Below, in pieces: positions 16,134 to 27,164 of a stretch of 64,000 bases of DNA (the first letter of the stretch is position 1; every line of letters begins with the position of its first letter). Source of the stretch: CAZWLY01 sp964634465 (lineage in GTDB: Bacteria; Desulfobacterota; Desulfarculia; G963662305); assembly GCA_964634465.1 (NCBI GenBank), contig CAZWLY010000005.1:186001-250000 (forward strand). The letters are read 5' to 3'. The notes beneath the pieces are model-generated. The model was given only the letters and a program-made list of their open reading frames with translations. It made no database searches and was not told the origin of the DNA. Made by a program: the position numbers and the translations under genes.

Positions 16134-17855
16134 CTATCTCTCCTTGTCGAACATGTTGATCATCGGCAGCTTGACCCCGCGCTCGGCGGCCGTCCTCACC
16201 GCCCGCTCGTACCCGGCGTCGGCGTGGCGGATGATGCCGGTGGCCGGATCGTTTCTGAGCACGGTGGTGACCCTGAGCTCGCCCTCGTCGGTGCCGTCGG
16301 CCACGGTCACCTGACCGGCGTGCATGGCGTAACCGATGCCCACCCCGCCGCCGTCGTGGAACGACGACCAGGCCGAGCCGGAGGCGACGCTGACCATCAC
16401 GTTCAACAGCGCCCAGTCGGCCACCGCGTCGGAGCCGTCCTTCATCGCCTCGGTTTCGCGGTAGGGCGAGGCCACCGAGCCGCAGTCCAAATGGTCCCGG
16501 CCGATGACGATCGGCGCCTTGACCTTACCCGTCCTGACCAGGTCGTTGAAAATCTTGCCCGCCTTGTCCCGCTCGCCGTAGCCCAGCCAGCAGATCCGGG
16601 CCGGCAGGCCCATGTGCTGGACCCGCTCCCCGGCCAGTTCCAGCCAGCGGACCATTCGCTTCTTCTCCGGGAAGGCCTCGATCAAGGCCTGGTCGGTGAC
16701 GGCGATGTCCTCGGGGTCGCCGGACAGCGCCGCCCAGCGGAACGGCCCCTCGCCATCGCAGAACAGGGGCCGGATGAAGGCCGGGATGAAGCCGGGGTAG
16801 TCGAAGGCGTTATCCACGCCGCGCTTGAGCGCCTGGCCGCGGAGGTTGTTACCGTAGTCGAAGGCGATCGCGCCGCGCCGCTGCATCTCCAGAATGGCCC
16901 GGCAGTGAACGGCCATGGAGTCCAGGGCCAGGTCGATGTACTTCTCCGGCTCGGCGAACCGCATCCCCACCGCCTCCTCGACGCTCACCCCGGCGGGCAC
17001 GTAGCCGTTGAGCTCGTCGTGGGCGCTGGTCTGGTCCGTGACTATGTCGGGAATGAAACCGGCCTCGATCATCGCCGGCAGCACCTCGGCGCAGTTGCCG
17101 CACAACCCGATGGACAGGGGCCGCTTCTCCTCGGCCGCCCGGCGGGCCCTGGCGATGGCCTCGTTCATGTCGTCGGTGGTGGTGTCCAGATATCCGGTAT
17201 CCAGGCGGCGCTGGATGCGGTTGCAGTCCACTTCCACCACGATGGCGACGCCGCCGTTCATGGTTATGGCCAGCGGCTGGGCGCCGCCCATGCCGCCCAG
17301 ACCGCCGCTGAGGACGATCTTGCCGGCCAGGGAGCCGCCGAAATGCTGGTCCGCCAATGAGGCGAAGGTCTCGTAGGTGCCCTGGAGGATGCCCTGGGAG
17401 CCGATGTAGATCCAGGACCCGGCCGTCATCTGGCCGTACATCATCAGGCCCTTCTTGTCCAACTCGTGGAAGTGCTCCCAGTCGTCCCAGCGGCCGACCA
17501 GGTTGGAGTTGGCGATCAAGACCCGGGGCGAGTGGGGATGGGTCTTCAGGACGCCGACCGGCTTGCCCGACTGAATAAGGAGGGTCTCGTCGTTTTCGAG
17601 AGCCAACAGCGAACGGACGATGGCGTCGAAGCACTCCCAGTTGCGGGCCGCCTTGCCGATGCCGCCGTAGACGATCAACTCGTCCGGCTTCTCGCCGTTG
17701 GCCGGGTCGAGATTGTTGAGAAGCATCCTGAGGGCCGCCTCCTGCAACCAGCCCCGGCAGTGGAGTTGGCCGCCGGTCGGGGCCTTGACCGGTCTCGGCT
17801 GGCCGCAGCCGATCTGAAGTTCTTTGAGAAGCCTATCTTTGGCGTTCGATTCCAC
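16134..17855 (-). CDS. hutU: Urocanate hydratase
   Basis: A 573-aa NAD-dependent urocanase that hydrates urocanate to imidazolonepropionate. Recognisable blocks are ELIVYGGIGKAARNWECF, MMYGQMTAGSWIYIGSQG, the NAD-binding LSGGLGGMGGAQPLA and GLCGNCAEVLP with the catalytic-region cysteine. Length is close to the 550-570 aa norm. GTG 17855 follows a perfect AAGGAGGT at good spacing. It is the first gene of the leftward hut unit, transcribed from the promoter at 17982-18009, which HutC is expected to repress. Confidence 0.97.
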   Translation of the reverse strand: MESNAKDRLLKELQIGCGQPRPVKAPTGGQLHCRGWLQEAALRMLLNNLDPANGEKPDELIVYGGIGKAARNWECFDAIVRSLLALENDETLLIQSGKPVGVLKTHPHSPRVLIANSNLVGRWDDWEHFHELDKKGLMMYGQMTAGSWIYIGSQGILQGTYETFASLADQHFGGSLAGKIVLSGGLGGMGGAQPLAITMNGGVAIVVEVDCNRIQRRLDTGYLDTTTDDMNEAIARARRAAEEKRPLSIGLCGNCAEVLPAMIEAGFIPDIVTDQTSAHDELNGYVPAGVSVEEAVGMRFAEPEKYIDLALDSMAVHCRAILEMQRRGAIAFDYGNNLRGQALKRGVDNAFDYPGFIPAFIRPLFCDGEGPFRWAALSGDPEDIAVTDQALIEAFPEKKRMVRWLELAGERVQHMGLPARICWLGYGERDKAGKIFNDLVRTGKVKAPIVIGRDHLDCGSVASPYRETEAMKDGSDAVADWALLNVMVSVASGSAWSSFHDGGGVGIGYAMHAGQVTVADGTDEGELRVTTVLRNDPATGIIRHADAGYERAVRTAAERGVKLPMINMFDKER

Positions 17856-17950
17856 AGGCCGACCTCCTTAAACTACCCGATGGGCAGATTGTTGACGCCT
17901 GGCTGCTTGAGCGAAATATCTTCTCGGCCGCACTTTTCAACGGAGAAAGC

Positions 17951-17979
17951 TTGTCTGACCCGGCCAAGATGTATATACT
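17951..17979 (+). promoter_or_regulatory. Sigma70-type promoter of hutC
   Basis: The -35 is TTGTCT (17951-17956) and the -10 is TATACT (17974-17979), with exactly 17 bases between. The -10 lies inside the palindrome at 17970-17989, so the gene for the repressor should repress itself. Confidence 0.75.
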
Positions 17980-17989
17980 TATATATACA
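17970..17989. promoter_or_regulatory. Presumed HutC operator, perfect palindrome
   Basis: TGTATATA, a CTTA centre, then TATATACA: 8-bp perfect arms. GntR/HutC-family operators are AT-rich inverted repeats with TGTA...TACA ends, so HutC is the natural ligand. It overlaps the -10 elements of both divergent promoters. No second copy was seen elsewhere in the hut unit. Confidence 0.75.
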
Positions 17990-18009
17990 ACTGCCCAGAG
18001 GGCTGTCAA
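17982..18009 (-). promoter_or_regulatory. Sigma70-type promoter of the hutU operon
   Basis: On the minus strand a consensus -35 TTGACA (18009-18004) is followed after 16 bases by TATATA (17987-17982). The predicted start lies about 120 bases before the hutU GTG. The -10 is inside the operator palindrome. Confidence 0.75.
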
Positions 18010-18075
18010 TCATTTTTTGACGACCGATTCCAGGGAAGCGGTATAAGATATTCTCCTCGGGGGACGCATCGAAAT

Positions 18076-18912
18076 ATGACCAACGATCATCTAAACGACC
18101 AAGCCAACGACAACCGGCCGGCCGGCACCAGGCCCACGGCCGGCTCTCTGATCGACGTCCAGGGCGCGATCTCGGCCCGCAAACACCCGACGCCCCTCTA
18201 CCAGCAGGTCAAGGACTACATCACCGAGAAGATCCAGACCGGGCAGTGGCCGCCGGAGTCGCGGGTGCCCTCGGAAAACGAGTTGGTGGACGTCCTTCAA
18301 GTGTCTCGAATGACCATCAACCGGGCGCTCAGGGAACTGACCGCCAGCGGCAGCCTGGTCCGCATCCAGGGCGTGGGCACGTTCGTGGCCGCCCCCAAGC
18401 CGGTCTCCACCCTCCTCGAAATCAAGCCCATCGCCGAGGAGATCGCCCAGCGAGGCGGGGTCCACTCTTGCCAGATTCACCTCAAAAGCCGGGAAGCGGC
18501 CCCGCCCGACCTGGCCTTGGCCATGGCCTTGCCGGCCGGGGCGGAGGTGTTCCACACCATTCTGGTCCATCTGGACAACAACCGCCCCATCCAACTGGAG
18601 GACCGCTACGTCAACCCGGCCGTGGCCCCGGATTATCTGAACCAGGACTTCTGCAAGATCACCCCCAGCCGCTATCTCTTGGATGTGGCTCCCTTGACCG
18701 AGGCCGAGCACGTCATCGAGGCCGTCTTGCCCGACGAACGAACCCAGAAACTGCTCGACATCGGCCCCAACGAGCCCTGTCTGGTCCTCTACCGCCGGAC
18801 CTGGTCCAACGATATCGTGGCCACTCGAAGCCGATTCATCCACCCGGGCTCCCGCTTCCGCCTGGGGGGGCGGTTCAGGCCGTCTTCGCCGGCTCAAGCC
18901 GTGGAGGCCTGA
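18076..18912 (+). CDS. hutC: GntR/HutC-family histidine utilization repressor
   Basis: A 278-aa regulator. A winged helix-turn-helix occupies about residues 38-105 (PLYQQVKDYI, VPSENELVDVLQVSRMTINR, GSLVRIQGVGTFVA), followed by a UTRA ligand-binding domain (HTILVHLDNNRPIQLEDRYV). Urocanate is the known inducer of HutC proteins. It carries about 35 extra low-complexity N-terminal residues compared with most HutC; the first in-frame ATG of the transcript, 18076, is used. Transcribed divergently from hutU across one shared operator, so both autoregulation and operon control are expected. Confidence 0.95.
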   Translation: MTNDHLNDQANDNRPAGTRPTAGSLIDVQGAISARKHPTPLYQQVKDYITEKIQTGQWPPESRVPSENELVDVLQVSRMTINRALRELTASGSLVRIQGVGTFVAAPKPVSTLLEIKPIAEEIAQRGGVHSCQIHLKSREAAPPDLALAMALPAGAEVFHTILVHLDNNRPIQLEDRYVNPAVAPDYLNQDFCKITPSRYLLDVAPLTEAEHVIEAVLPDERTQKLLDIGPNEPCLVLYRRTWSNDIVATRSRFIHPGSRFRLGGRFRPSSPAQAVEA

Positions 18913-19016
18913 CCCAACCGCGCCGATCGCCCCTGATAGCCGCCGTTGTCGGTCCGGCCAGGCCGGCCCGGTTTGGCTCCGGTGCGGGTCGAGCGGGTCG
19001 AGTCTCCCGAAAAAGG

Positions 19017-19044
19017 TTGACAAATCGGCTGGCTGCGATAAATA
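19017..19044 (+). promoter_or_regulatory. Promoter of tRNA-Gly
   Basis: Consensus -35 TTGACA (19017-19022), 16-base spacer, -10 TAAATA (19039-19044); the tRNA begins 12 bases further on. Confidence 0.7.
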
Positions 19045-19055
19045 TACGCACGTGA

Positions 19056-19131
19056 GCGGGCATAACTCAGTTGGTAGAGTGCAAGCTTCCCAAGCTTGAC
19101 GCCGCGGGTTCGAGTCCCGTTGCCCGCTCCA
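19056..19131 (+). tRNA. tRNA-Gly(CCC)
   Basis: A complete 76-base cloverleaf: acceptor GCGGGCA pairs with TGCCCGC; D stem ACTC/GAGT; anticodon stem CAAGC/GCTTG around TTCCCAA, giving anticodon CCC; T arm GCGGG-TTCGAGT-CCCGT; discriminator T and encoded CCA. It decodes GGG glycine codons. It stands directly upstream of the rimP operon, where many bacteria also place a tRNA gene. Confidence 0.96.
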
Positions 19132-19377
19132 GCTAGGCCTTTTACCCATCTTGACGTGGGTTTATAGGACGGCATGCTCCCTTTTCGAGGTTGCCCGTTC
19201 GGAATTGGCCGAGGGGTGACTTTGATTAGTGGATTGGTGTCGATGGCCCTGGGCGGCGGCCCGACGGCTGCGCCTCCGGGCGACAAAATCGGTCCGGTTC
19301 ACTGGGGAGTGGGCGCGTAGCCCGCTTTTCGTTTTTAGAAAGGAGACTCGTTTCGCCGTCGAGTCAGAGGAAGGAAG
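19132..19377 (+). other. Spacer between tRNA-Gly and rimP
   Basis: 246 bases with no convincing ORF. The stretch after the tRNA has a short T run (CCTTTTACCC) and, near 19310-19337, a 4-bp GGGC/GCCC hairpin followed by CTTTTCGTTTTTAG. This is a weak terminator or leader hairpin just upstream of the rimP ribosome site. I could not place a confident promoter for rimP. Confidence 0.3.
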
Positions 19378-19860
19378 ATGGACGCCCAAGCGGTGGACGA
19401 AAAAATAAGAGCCATCGCCGCTCCGGCCATCGCCGCCGCCGGCGTGGAGCTGGTCGACGTGGAGATCTTCGGCCAGGCCAAGCGGCTCGTCGTCCGGGTG
19501 ACCATCGACCGGCCCGAGGGGGTGGGCGTGGAGGATTGCGCCCGCTTCTCGCGGCACCTCAGCGATCTGCTCGACGTCCACGACGTCATCGAGCCGTCCT
19601 ACGTCCTGGAGGTCTCCTCACCGGGCCTGGACCGACCGCTGAAGAAACCCAGCGATTTCAAGTGGGCCGTCGGCAAGCGGGTCAAGGTGACCACGCGCCG
19701 ACCCATCGACGGCGAGAACGTCTTCACCGGACTGCTGGCCGATTTCGAGGACGAGACCGTCACCCTCGATATCGAGGGCGAAACCGTCAAGCTGGCCATC
19801 TCCGAGGTGGCTAAGGCCCGGCTGGATGTAGGCGATCCGTTTGGGCGCCGTAAATCATAG
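19378..19860 (+). CDS. rimP: Ribosome maturation factor RimP
   Basis: A 160-aa protein needed for 30S subunit maturation. GVELVDVEIFGQAKRLVVRVTID is the N-terminal domain, ARFSRHLSDLLD and YVLEVSSPGLDRPLKK are the family hallmarks, and the C-terminal SH3-like barrel covers about residues 95-150. ATG 19378 follows GAGGAAGGAAG. It leads the conserved rimP-nusA-ylxR-infB operon; nusA begins 17 bases after its stop. Confidence 0.96.
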   Translation: MDAQAVDEKIRAIAAPAIAAAGVELVDVEIFGQAKRLVVRVTIDRPEGVGVEDCARFSRHLSDLLDVHDVIEPSYVLEVSSPGLDRPLKKPSDFKWAVGKRVKVTTRRPIDGENVFTGLLADFEDETVTLDIEGETVKLAISEVAKARLDVGDPFGRRKS

Positions 19861-19877
19861 ACTCAAGGAAGGCCCAA

Positions 19878-21350
19878 ATGTCCGAACTTAAAAGGATCAT
19901 CGACCAGATCAGCCGCGACAAGGGTATCGATCGAGACATTCTCATCTCGACCCTGGAGGACGCCATCCGCTCGGCGGCCCGGAAAAAACTGGGCCAGGAC
20001 AAGGAGTTCGAGGTGGCCTACAGCGAGGAGCTGGGCGAGATCGAGGTCTTTGAGTTTCTCGAAGTCGTCGAAAAAGTCGAGGACCCGGAGACGCAGGTCT
20101 CCCTCGAAGACGGCCGGAAGATGGACCCGGACTGCGAGATCGGCGACGAGCTGGGCGTCAAGCTCGACACGGCCGAGTTCGGCCGCATCGCCGCTCAGTC
20201 GGCCAAGCAGGTCATCATCCAGCGGATGAAGGACGCCGAGCGGGACATGGTCTACGAGGACTACAAGGATCGCAAGGGTGAAATCATCTCCGGGATGGTG
20301 CTTCGCTTCGACAAAGGCAATCTGATCGTCAACCTGGGCCGGACCGAGGCCATCCTGCCGATAAAGGAACAAACGCCGCGGGAGATATACCGCCCCGGCG
20401 ACCGCATCCGGGCCTTCGTACTGGACGTCAAGCAGATCAGTCGCGGTCCCCAGATCGTGCTCTCCAGGACCCATCCCCAATTCATCGTCGAGCTCTTCGC
20501 CAACGAGGTGCCCGAGATCGCCGAGGGCGTGGTCCAGATCAAGGCCGTGGCCAGGGAGCCCGGCAGCCGGTCCAAGATCGCCGTCTACAGCCAGGACCCG
20601 GACATCGACCCGGTCGGCGCCTGCGTGGGCATGAAAGGTTCGCGGGTCCAGGCGGTGGTCCAGGAACTGCGCGGCGAGAAGATCGACATCGTACCCTGGG
20701 ACCCGGACGTGGCCAAGTTCATCTGCAACGCTCTCTCGCCGGCCGAGGTCTCACGGGTCATCGTCGACGAGGCCCGGCACACCATGGAGGTGGTCGTGCC
20801 CGAGGAGATGCTGTCTCTGGCCATCGGCAAGCGCGGCCAGAACGTCCGTCTCGGCTCCAAGCTGACCGGTTGGCGGGTGGATATCATCCACGAGAAGCGC
20901 TGGCACAAGATCAGCCAGGAGGACGAATCCACCCTGCGCCTGGTCGAAGGCGTGGGCGAGGCGACGGCCAAGCTGCTGGTCGAATCCGGCTACAACACCG
21001 CTCGCGAACTGGCCCGGGCCACGGCCGACGAACTGGTCGAGATTCCCGGCATCAGTCTGAAGAAGGCCGACGCTCTGATCGCCGCGGCTCAGAAGGTGGT
21101 CGCCCAGTTGGACGCCAAGTACGAGGTGGAAGAGGCGACCGAGACGGCCGGCATGCCTTTCGGCCCGGTTGACGGACCGGCGGCTGTGGCCGCGTCGGAT
21201 GGGGGCGAGGGCCGGGTGGAGCTGAGCAAGGAGCAGGCCGAGGCGGCCCTGGCCGAAGCCGTGGCCGCCGCCGCGATGGAGCGGAAAGCGGTCGAGGAAT
21301 CGAGCCCGGAGGCGGCCGACGGCGAGGCAGGCGAGGCCGACGAGAAGTGA
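19878..21350 (+). CDS. nusA: Transcription termination/antitermination protein NusA
   Basis: A 490-aa NusA. The order is the N-terminal RNA polymerase-binding domain (1-130), an S1 domain (about 134-200, GEIISGMVLRFDKGNLIVNLG), KH1 and KH2 (about 230-345, VGACVGMKGSRVQAVV and LAIGKRGQNVRLG), then a helix-hairpin-helix C-terminal repeat (about 365-420, VEGVGEATAKLLVESGY, EIPGISLKKADALI). The acidic, Ala-rich tail of roughly 70 residues is probably disordered. The stop codon overlaps the GTG of ylxR. Confidence 0.97.
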   Translation: MSELKRIIDQISRDKGIDRDILISTLEDAIRSAARKKLGQDKEFEVAYSEELGEIEVFEFLEVVEKVEDPETQVSLEDGRKMDPDCEIGDELGVKLDTAEFGRIAAQSAKQVIIQRMKDAERDMVYEDYKDRKGEIISGMVLRFDKGNLIVNLGRTEAILPIKEQTPREIYRPGDRIRAFVLDVKQISRGPQIVLSRTHPQFIVELFANEVPEIAEGVVQIKAVAREPGSRSKIAVYSQDPDIDPVGACVGMKGSRVQAVVQELRGEKIDIVPWDPDVAKFICNALSPAEVSRVIVDEARHTMEVVVPEEMLSLAIGKRGQNVRLGSKLTGWRVDIIHEKRWHKISQEDESTLRLVEGVGEATAKLLVESGYNTARELARATADELVEIPGISLKKADALIAAAQKVVAQLDAKYEVEEATETAGMPFGPVDGPAAVAASDGGEGRVELSKEQAEAALAEAVAAAAMERKAVEESSPEAADGEAGEADEK

Positions 21351-21613
21351 GAGATTCTCGACCGCAAAGAACGTGCTTCGGTTGCGGCCGGAAAGCACCC
21401 AAGGAGACCCTACTCCGGCTGGCCATCGAACGGGACGGAAGAATAACCTTCGATGAGTCCCAGCGGGCCGAAGGCCGGGGACTGTATATCTGCGCCCAGG
21501 CCGAGTGTTTCGGCCGGGCGGCCCGAAAGAAGCCGCCGCAGACTGTCACCCGGCGCTGCACCGGCGCCGCTCTGACTGAGGCCATCAACGAGGCGGCGAC
21601 TCGGTTGGGCTAG
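21347..21613 (+). CDS. ylxR: YlxR family protein (DUF448)
   Basis: An 88-aa small basic protein. RTCFGCGRKAPKETLLRL is the YlxR signature with its CxxC, and RAEGRGLYIC is the conserved second block. GTG 21347 overlaps the nusA TGA (GTGA), giving translational coupling. YlxR is a nucleic-acid binding protein; in some bacteria it is reported to interact with RNase P. Its position between nusA and infB is conserved across bacteria. Confidence 0.93.
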   Translation: MRDSRPQRTCFGCGRKAPKETLLRLAIERDGRITFDESQRAEGRGLYICAQAECFGRAARKKPPQTVTRRCTGAALTEAINEAATRLG

Positions 21614-21637
21614 CGAGGCGACAAGGGGGTAACTTTA

Positions 21638-24283
<2,646 letters not shown>

Positions 24284-24286
24284 TAG

Positions 24287-24589
24287 TTGATCATCGCCGC
24301 CGTCCACATGACGGTCCTGGTGCCCGACGTGGCCTCGCTGAAGGGGAAACGCAAGGCGTTGCGGGCCCTCAAGGACCGGATCAAGCACCGGTTCAACGTC
24401 GCCTTCGCCGAAGTGGGCGGCCTGAACCTGTGGCAGCGGGCCGAACTGGCGGCGGTCTCGGTGGGCAACGACGAGCGGGTGCTCAACTCGAAGATGGACA
24501 AGTTGCTCAACTACATAGAATCGACCGGTCTGGTCGATCTCGTTCGGGCCGAGCTGGAGTTCATCCACACCGGGCCGGAGGTGGATTGA
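24287..24589 (+). CDS. ylxP: YlxP-like protein (DUF503)
   Basis: A 100-aa ferredoxin-fold protein of the DUF503 family. HMTVLVPDVASLKGKRKALR and the KHRFNVAFAEVGGLNLWQRAEL segment are diagnostic. TTG 24287 starts 4 bases after the infB stop, and its TGA overlaps the rbfA ATG. It is encoded between infB and rbfA in many Firmicutes and deltaproteobacteria, suggesting a ribosome-assembly role that is not established. Confidence 0.9.
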   Translation: MIIAAVHMTVLVPDVASLKGKRKALRALKDRIKHRFNVAFAEVGGLNLWQRAELAAVSVGNDERVLNSKMDKLLNYIESTGLVDLVRAELEFIHTGPEVD

Positions 24590-24933
24590 TGCCCTCGCGC
24601 CGCTCAAGGCGGGTGGCCGAACTGGTCAAACAGGAGGTGGCGATCATCATCGCCTCGCGGCTGTCCGACCCCAGGCTCTCCCAGGCCCGGGTGACCGAGG
24701 TCGAGATGTCGTCCGATCTCAGGCGGGCCTATGTCTATTTCTCCTGCGCCCGGGAGACCAGAGAGGCGGTCCAGGTCGGTTTCGAGCGGGCCCGGGGCTT
24801 CATCAAGAAGCAACTGGCGCCCCGGCTGAAACTCAAGTTCATGCCCGATCTGGTCTTTCGCCACGACCCGTCCATCGACCACGGCGAGGACATGGATCGA
24901 CTCCTGGCCTCGTTGCGAGACGAGAATGTTTAA
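24589..24933 (+). CDS. rbfA: Ribosome-binding factor A
   Basis: A 114-aa KH-like protein that assists 16S rRNA 5' helix maturation. RRVAELVKQEVAIIIASRL is the N-terminal helix signature, VTEVEMSSDLRRAYVYFS the central sheet, and PDLVFRHDPSIDHGEDMDRLL the C-terminal motif. The open frame extends much further upstream inside infB, but ATG 24589 in TGATG with the ylxP stop gives the standard length. The 3' end overlaps nrnA by 8 bases. Confidence 0.95.
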   Translation: MPSRRSRRVAELVKQEVAIIIASRLSDPRLSQARVTEVEMSSDLRRAYVYFSCARETREAVQVGFERARGFIKKQLAPRLKLKFMPDLVFRHDPSIDHGEDMDRLLASLRDENV

Positions 24934-25921
24934 CCGGGTAACAGACGCAAGCGACATGGGCGATGCCATCCGGGCCGTGGCCCGGACCCTCATCGACGGC
25001 CGCCGCTGGCTGCTGGCGTCGCACCAAAACCCGGACGGCGACGCCATCGGCGCCCTGGTCGGCCTGGGCTTGATTCTGGAGGGGATCGGCAAAGAGGTGG
25101 TCATGCTCAACCCAACCGGCGTGCCCGATCTCTACGCCTTTCTCCCCGGCAGCGAGCGAATCGTCACCGAGCTCGCCGGCAAGCTCGACTTCGACGGCAT
25201 CGTCATTCTGGATTCCGGCCACTTCAGCCGCATCGGCCCGATGTCCAAGCGGCTCGACGAATTCCCGGTGGTCGTCAACATCGATCACCACGTCCCCGAC
25301 GAGCCCTGGGGCGATCTGCGCTGGGTAGACACCTCCGCCCCGGCCGTCGGTCTGATGATCCACACTCTGGCCCGGCTACTGCCGGCCCGGATAACGCCCG
25401 AGGCGGCCGCGAACCTCTACACCGCCATCATGACCGACACCGGCTCTTTCCGTTACGGCAACACCACGCCCCAGGCGCTGGTCGTCGCCTCGGAACTCAT
25501 TGAGCTGGGCGCCGACCCGGCGCTTTGCGCCAGACGCGTCTATCTGACCTACTCGCCCGGCCGGCTCAAACTCCTGGCCAGCGTTCTGGCCAGCCTGGAG
25601 ACGGAGCTCGACGGCCGGCTGGCGATCACCTCGGTCGATCTCGACACCCTCGAGGAGACGGGCGCCGCTCCGGCCGAGCTGGACGGATTCACCGACTTCA
25701 TCCGGGGCCTGCCCGGGGCGGAGGTGGCGGCGCTCATGCGCCAGGAAAAAGAGGGTTACAAACTGAGCCTGCGCTCGGCCGGCCGGGTGGACGTAGCCCG
25801 ACTGGCCCGCGGTCTCGGCGGCGGCGGACACCGCATGGCCGCCGGGGCGTTCATCGACGGAACCAAGGAACAGGCGAAGGCCGCCCTGATCGAAGCGGCC
25901 AGGCGGGCCATCCATGGCTAG
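24926..25921 (+). CDS. nrnA: DHH-family phosphoesterase (NrnA-like oligoribonuclease / pAp phosphatase)
   Basis: A 331-aa DHH/DHHA1 phosphoesterase. SHQNPDGDAIGAL carries the first metal motif, VILDSGH the second, NIDHHVPDEPWGD the DHH motif, and AIMTDTGSFRYGNT the fourth; the C-terminal GGGGHRMAAGAF is the DHHA1 substrate loop. NrnA enzymes degrade 2-5 nt RNA and 3'-phosphoadenosine 5'-phosphate. It is embedded between rbfA and truB with 8-base overlaps at both ends, the common order outside the gamma group. Confidence 0.93.
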   Translation: MFNRVTDASDMGDAIRAVARTLIDGRRWLLASHQNPDGDAIGALVGLGLILEGIGKEVVMLNPTGVPDLYAFLPGSERIVTELAGKLDFDGIVILDSGHFSRIGPMSKRLDEFPVVVNIDHHVPDEPWGDLRWVDTSAPAVGLMIHTLARLLPARITPEAAANLYTAIMTDTGSFRYGNTTPQALVVASELIELGADPALCARRVYLTYSPGRLKLLASVLASLETELDGRLAITSVDLDTLEETGAAPAELDGFTDFIRGLPGAEVAALMRQEKEGYKLSLRSAGRVDVARLARGLGGGGHRMAAGAFIDGTKEQAKAALIEAARRAIHG

Positions 25922-26867
25922 AGACAGACGCAGAGCGGAGTTCCTCTTCGACGGCCTCCTGGTGGTGGACAAGCCGGCCGGGTTGACCTCGGCCGAGGTG
26001 GTCGAGCGAGTCAAAAAGGTGACCAGGCCCAAGCGCATCGGCCACACCGGCACCTTGGATCCGTTCGCCACCGGCGTGCTGATTCTCTGCTTCAACCAGG
26101 CGACCAAGCTGGCCGGCTACCTCATCGACCAGGACAAGGTCTACGAGGGCGTGATGCGCCTCGGCGTGACCACCGACACCTACGACCTGACCGGTCAGAT
26201 CAGGCGCAAGGAGCCGGTCAGGGTCGGTGAGGACGAGATCATCGCCGCCGCCCAGCGGTTCAAGGGCGTCATCGAGCAGAAGCCCCCGGCCTTCTCGGCC
26301 TTGAAACAGGACGGCGAGGCGCTGTACAAAAAGGCCCGCCGCGGCGAGGAGGTTTCGACCGAGCCCAGAGAGGTGACCATTCACCGCCTCGACGTGCTCG
26401 AAATCGATCCACCCAGGGTCCACTTCGAGGTCCACTGCTCCAAGGGGACCTACATCCGCACCCTGGCCCACGACTGGGGCCGGGCCCTTGGCTGCGGCGG
26501 CGTCCTGGAAGAGCTTCGCCGCCTGGCGGCCGAGCCGTTCACCATCGATCAGGCCTTGAATCTGGGTCTGGTAGAGTCATTGGCCAGACAGCGCCGCCTC
26601 AAGGGCCGGCTGATAAGTCCGGCCAAGGCCTTGCCCCACTGGCCGGCGGCGGTCCTGGACGACGACACCGTAAGGAAGATAAGCCACGGCCAGGCCCTGA
26701 CCGGCGAGGAGTTGGCCGGTCTGGCGCCCGAGCATCACATAAAAGGACAACGTCTAAGAATCATGAACCGATCCGGGGAACTGGTCGCCCTGGCCCAATT
26801 GGCCGCGGCGGCGGACGGAAGCGGCTTGACCGCCCGCCCGATCCGCGTTCTCCAGGTCAACAGTTAG
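25914..26867 (+). CDS. truB: tRNA pseudouridine(55) synthase TruB
   Basis: A 317-aa pseudouridine synthase that makes Psi55 in the T loop of tRNAs. LLVVDKPAGLTSAEVV and RIGHTGTLDPFATGVL form motif I and the catalytic block, with the essential Asp in TLDP. KGTYIRTLAHDWGRALGCGG is motif III. A C-terminal PUA-like domain covers about residues 235-310. ATG 25914 overlaps the end of nrnA. Confidence 0.96.
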   Translation: MARDRRRAEFLFDGLLVVDKPAGLTSAEVVERVKKVTRPKRIGHTGTLDPFATGVLILCFNQATKLAGYLIDQDKVYEGVMRLGVTTDTYDLTGQIRRKEPVRVGEDEIIAAAQRFKGVIEQKPPAFSALKQDGEALYKKARRGEEVSTEPREVTIHRLDVLEIDPPRVHFEVHCSKGTYIRTLAHDWGRALGCGGVLEELRRLAAEPFTIDQALNLGLVESLARQRRLKGRLISPAKALPHWPAAVLDDDTVRKISHGQALTGEELAGLAPEHHIKGQRLRIMNRSGELVALAQLAAAADGSGLTARPIRVLQVNS

Positions 26868-26891
26868 ATGTAGTCAGAGGAGGAAGGTAAA

Positions 26892-27161
26892 GTGCCCTTG
26901 TCAACCGAAACCAAAAAGGAAATCATCGGCAAGCATAAGGTCCACGAGACCGACACCGGCTCGCCGGAGGTCCAGATCGCCCTCTTATCCAGGCGGATCA
27001 AGGACCTGACCGAACACTTCAAGGTCCACCCCAAGGACTTCCACTCCCGGCGCGGCCTGCTCAAACTGGTCGGCCAGCGCCGCCGCCTCTTGAATTACCT
27101 GAAGCGCAAGGACGTGGACCGCTACCGCTCACTGATCACCGAGCTCGGTATCAGAAAGTAG
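26892..27161 (+). CDS. rpsO: 30S ribosomal protein S15
   Basis: An 89-aa primary-binding small-subunit protein. ETDTGSPEVQIALLSRRIKDLTEHF and the HSRRGLLKLVGQRRRLLNYL block (both only partly quoted here as family motifs) are unmistakable. GTG 26892 follows AGAGGAGGAAGG. The 24-base gap to truB is too short for a separate promoter, so it is read from the rimP operon. Confidence 0.97.
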   Translation: MPLSTETKKEIIGKHKVHETDTGSPEVQIALLSRRIKDLTEHFKVHPKDFHSRRGLLKLVGQRRRLLNYLKRKDVDRYRSLITELGIRK

Positions 27162-27164
27162 CCA

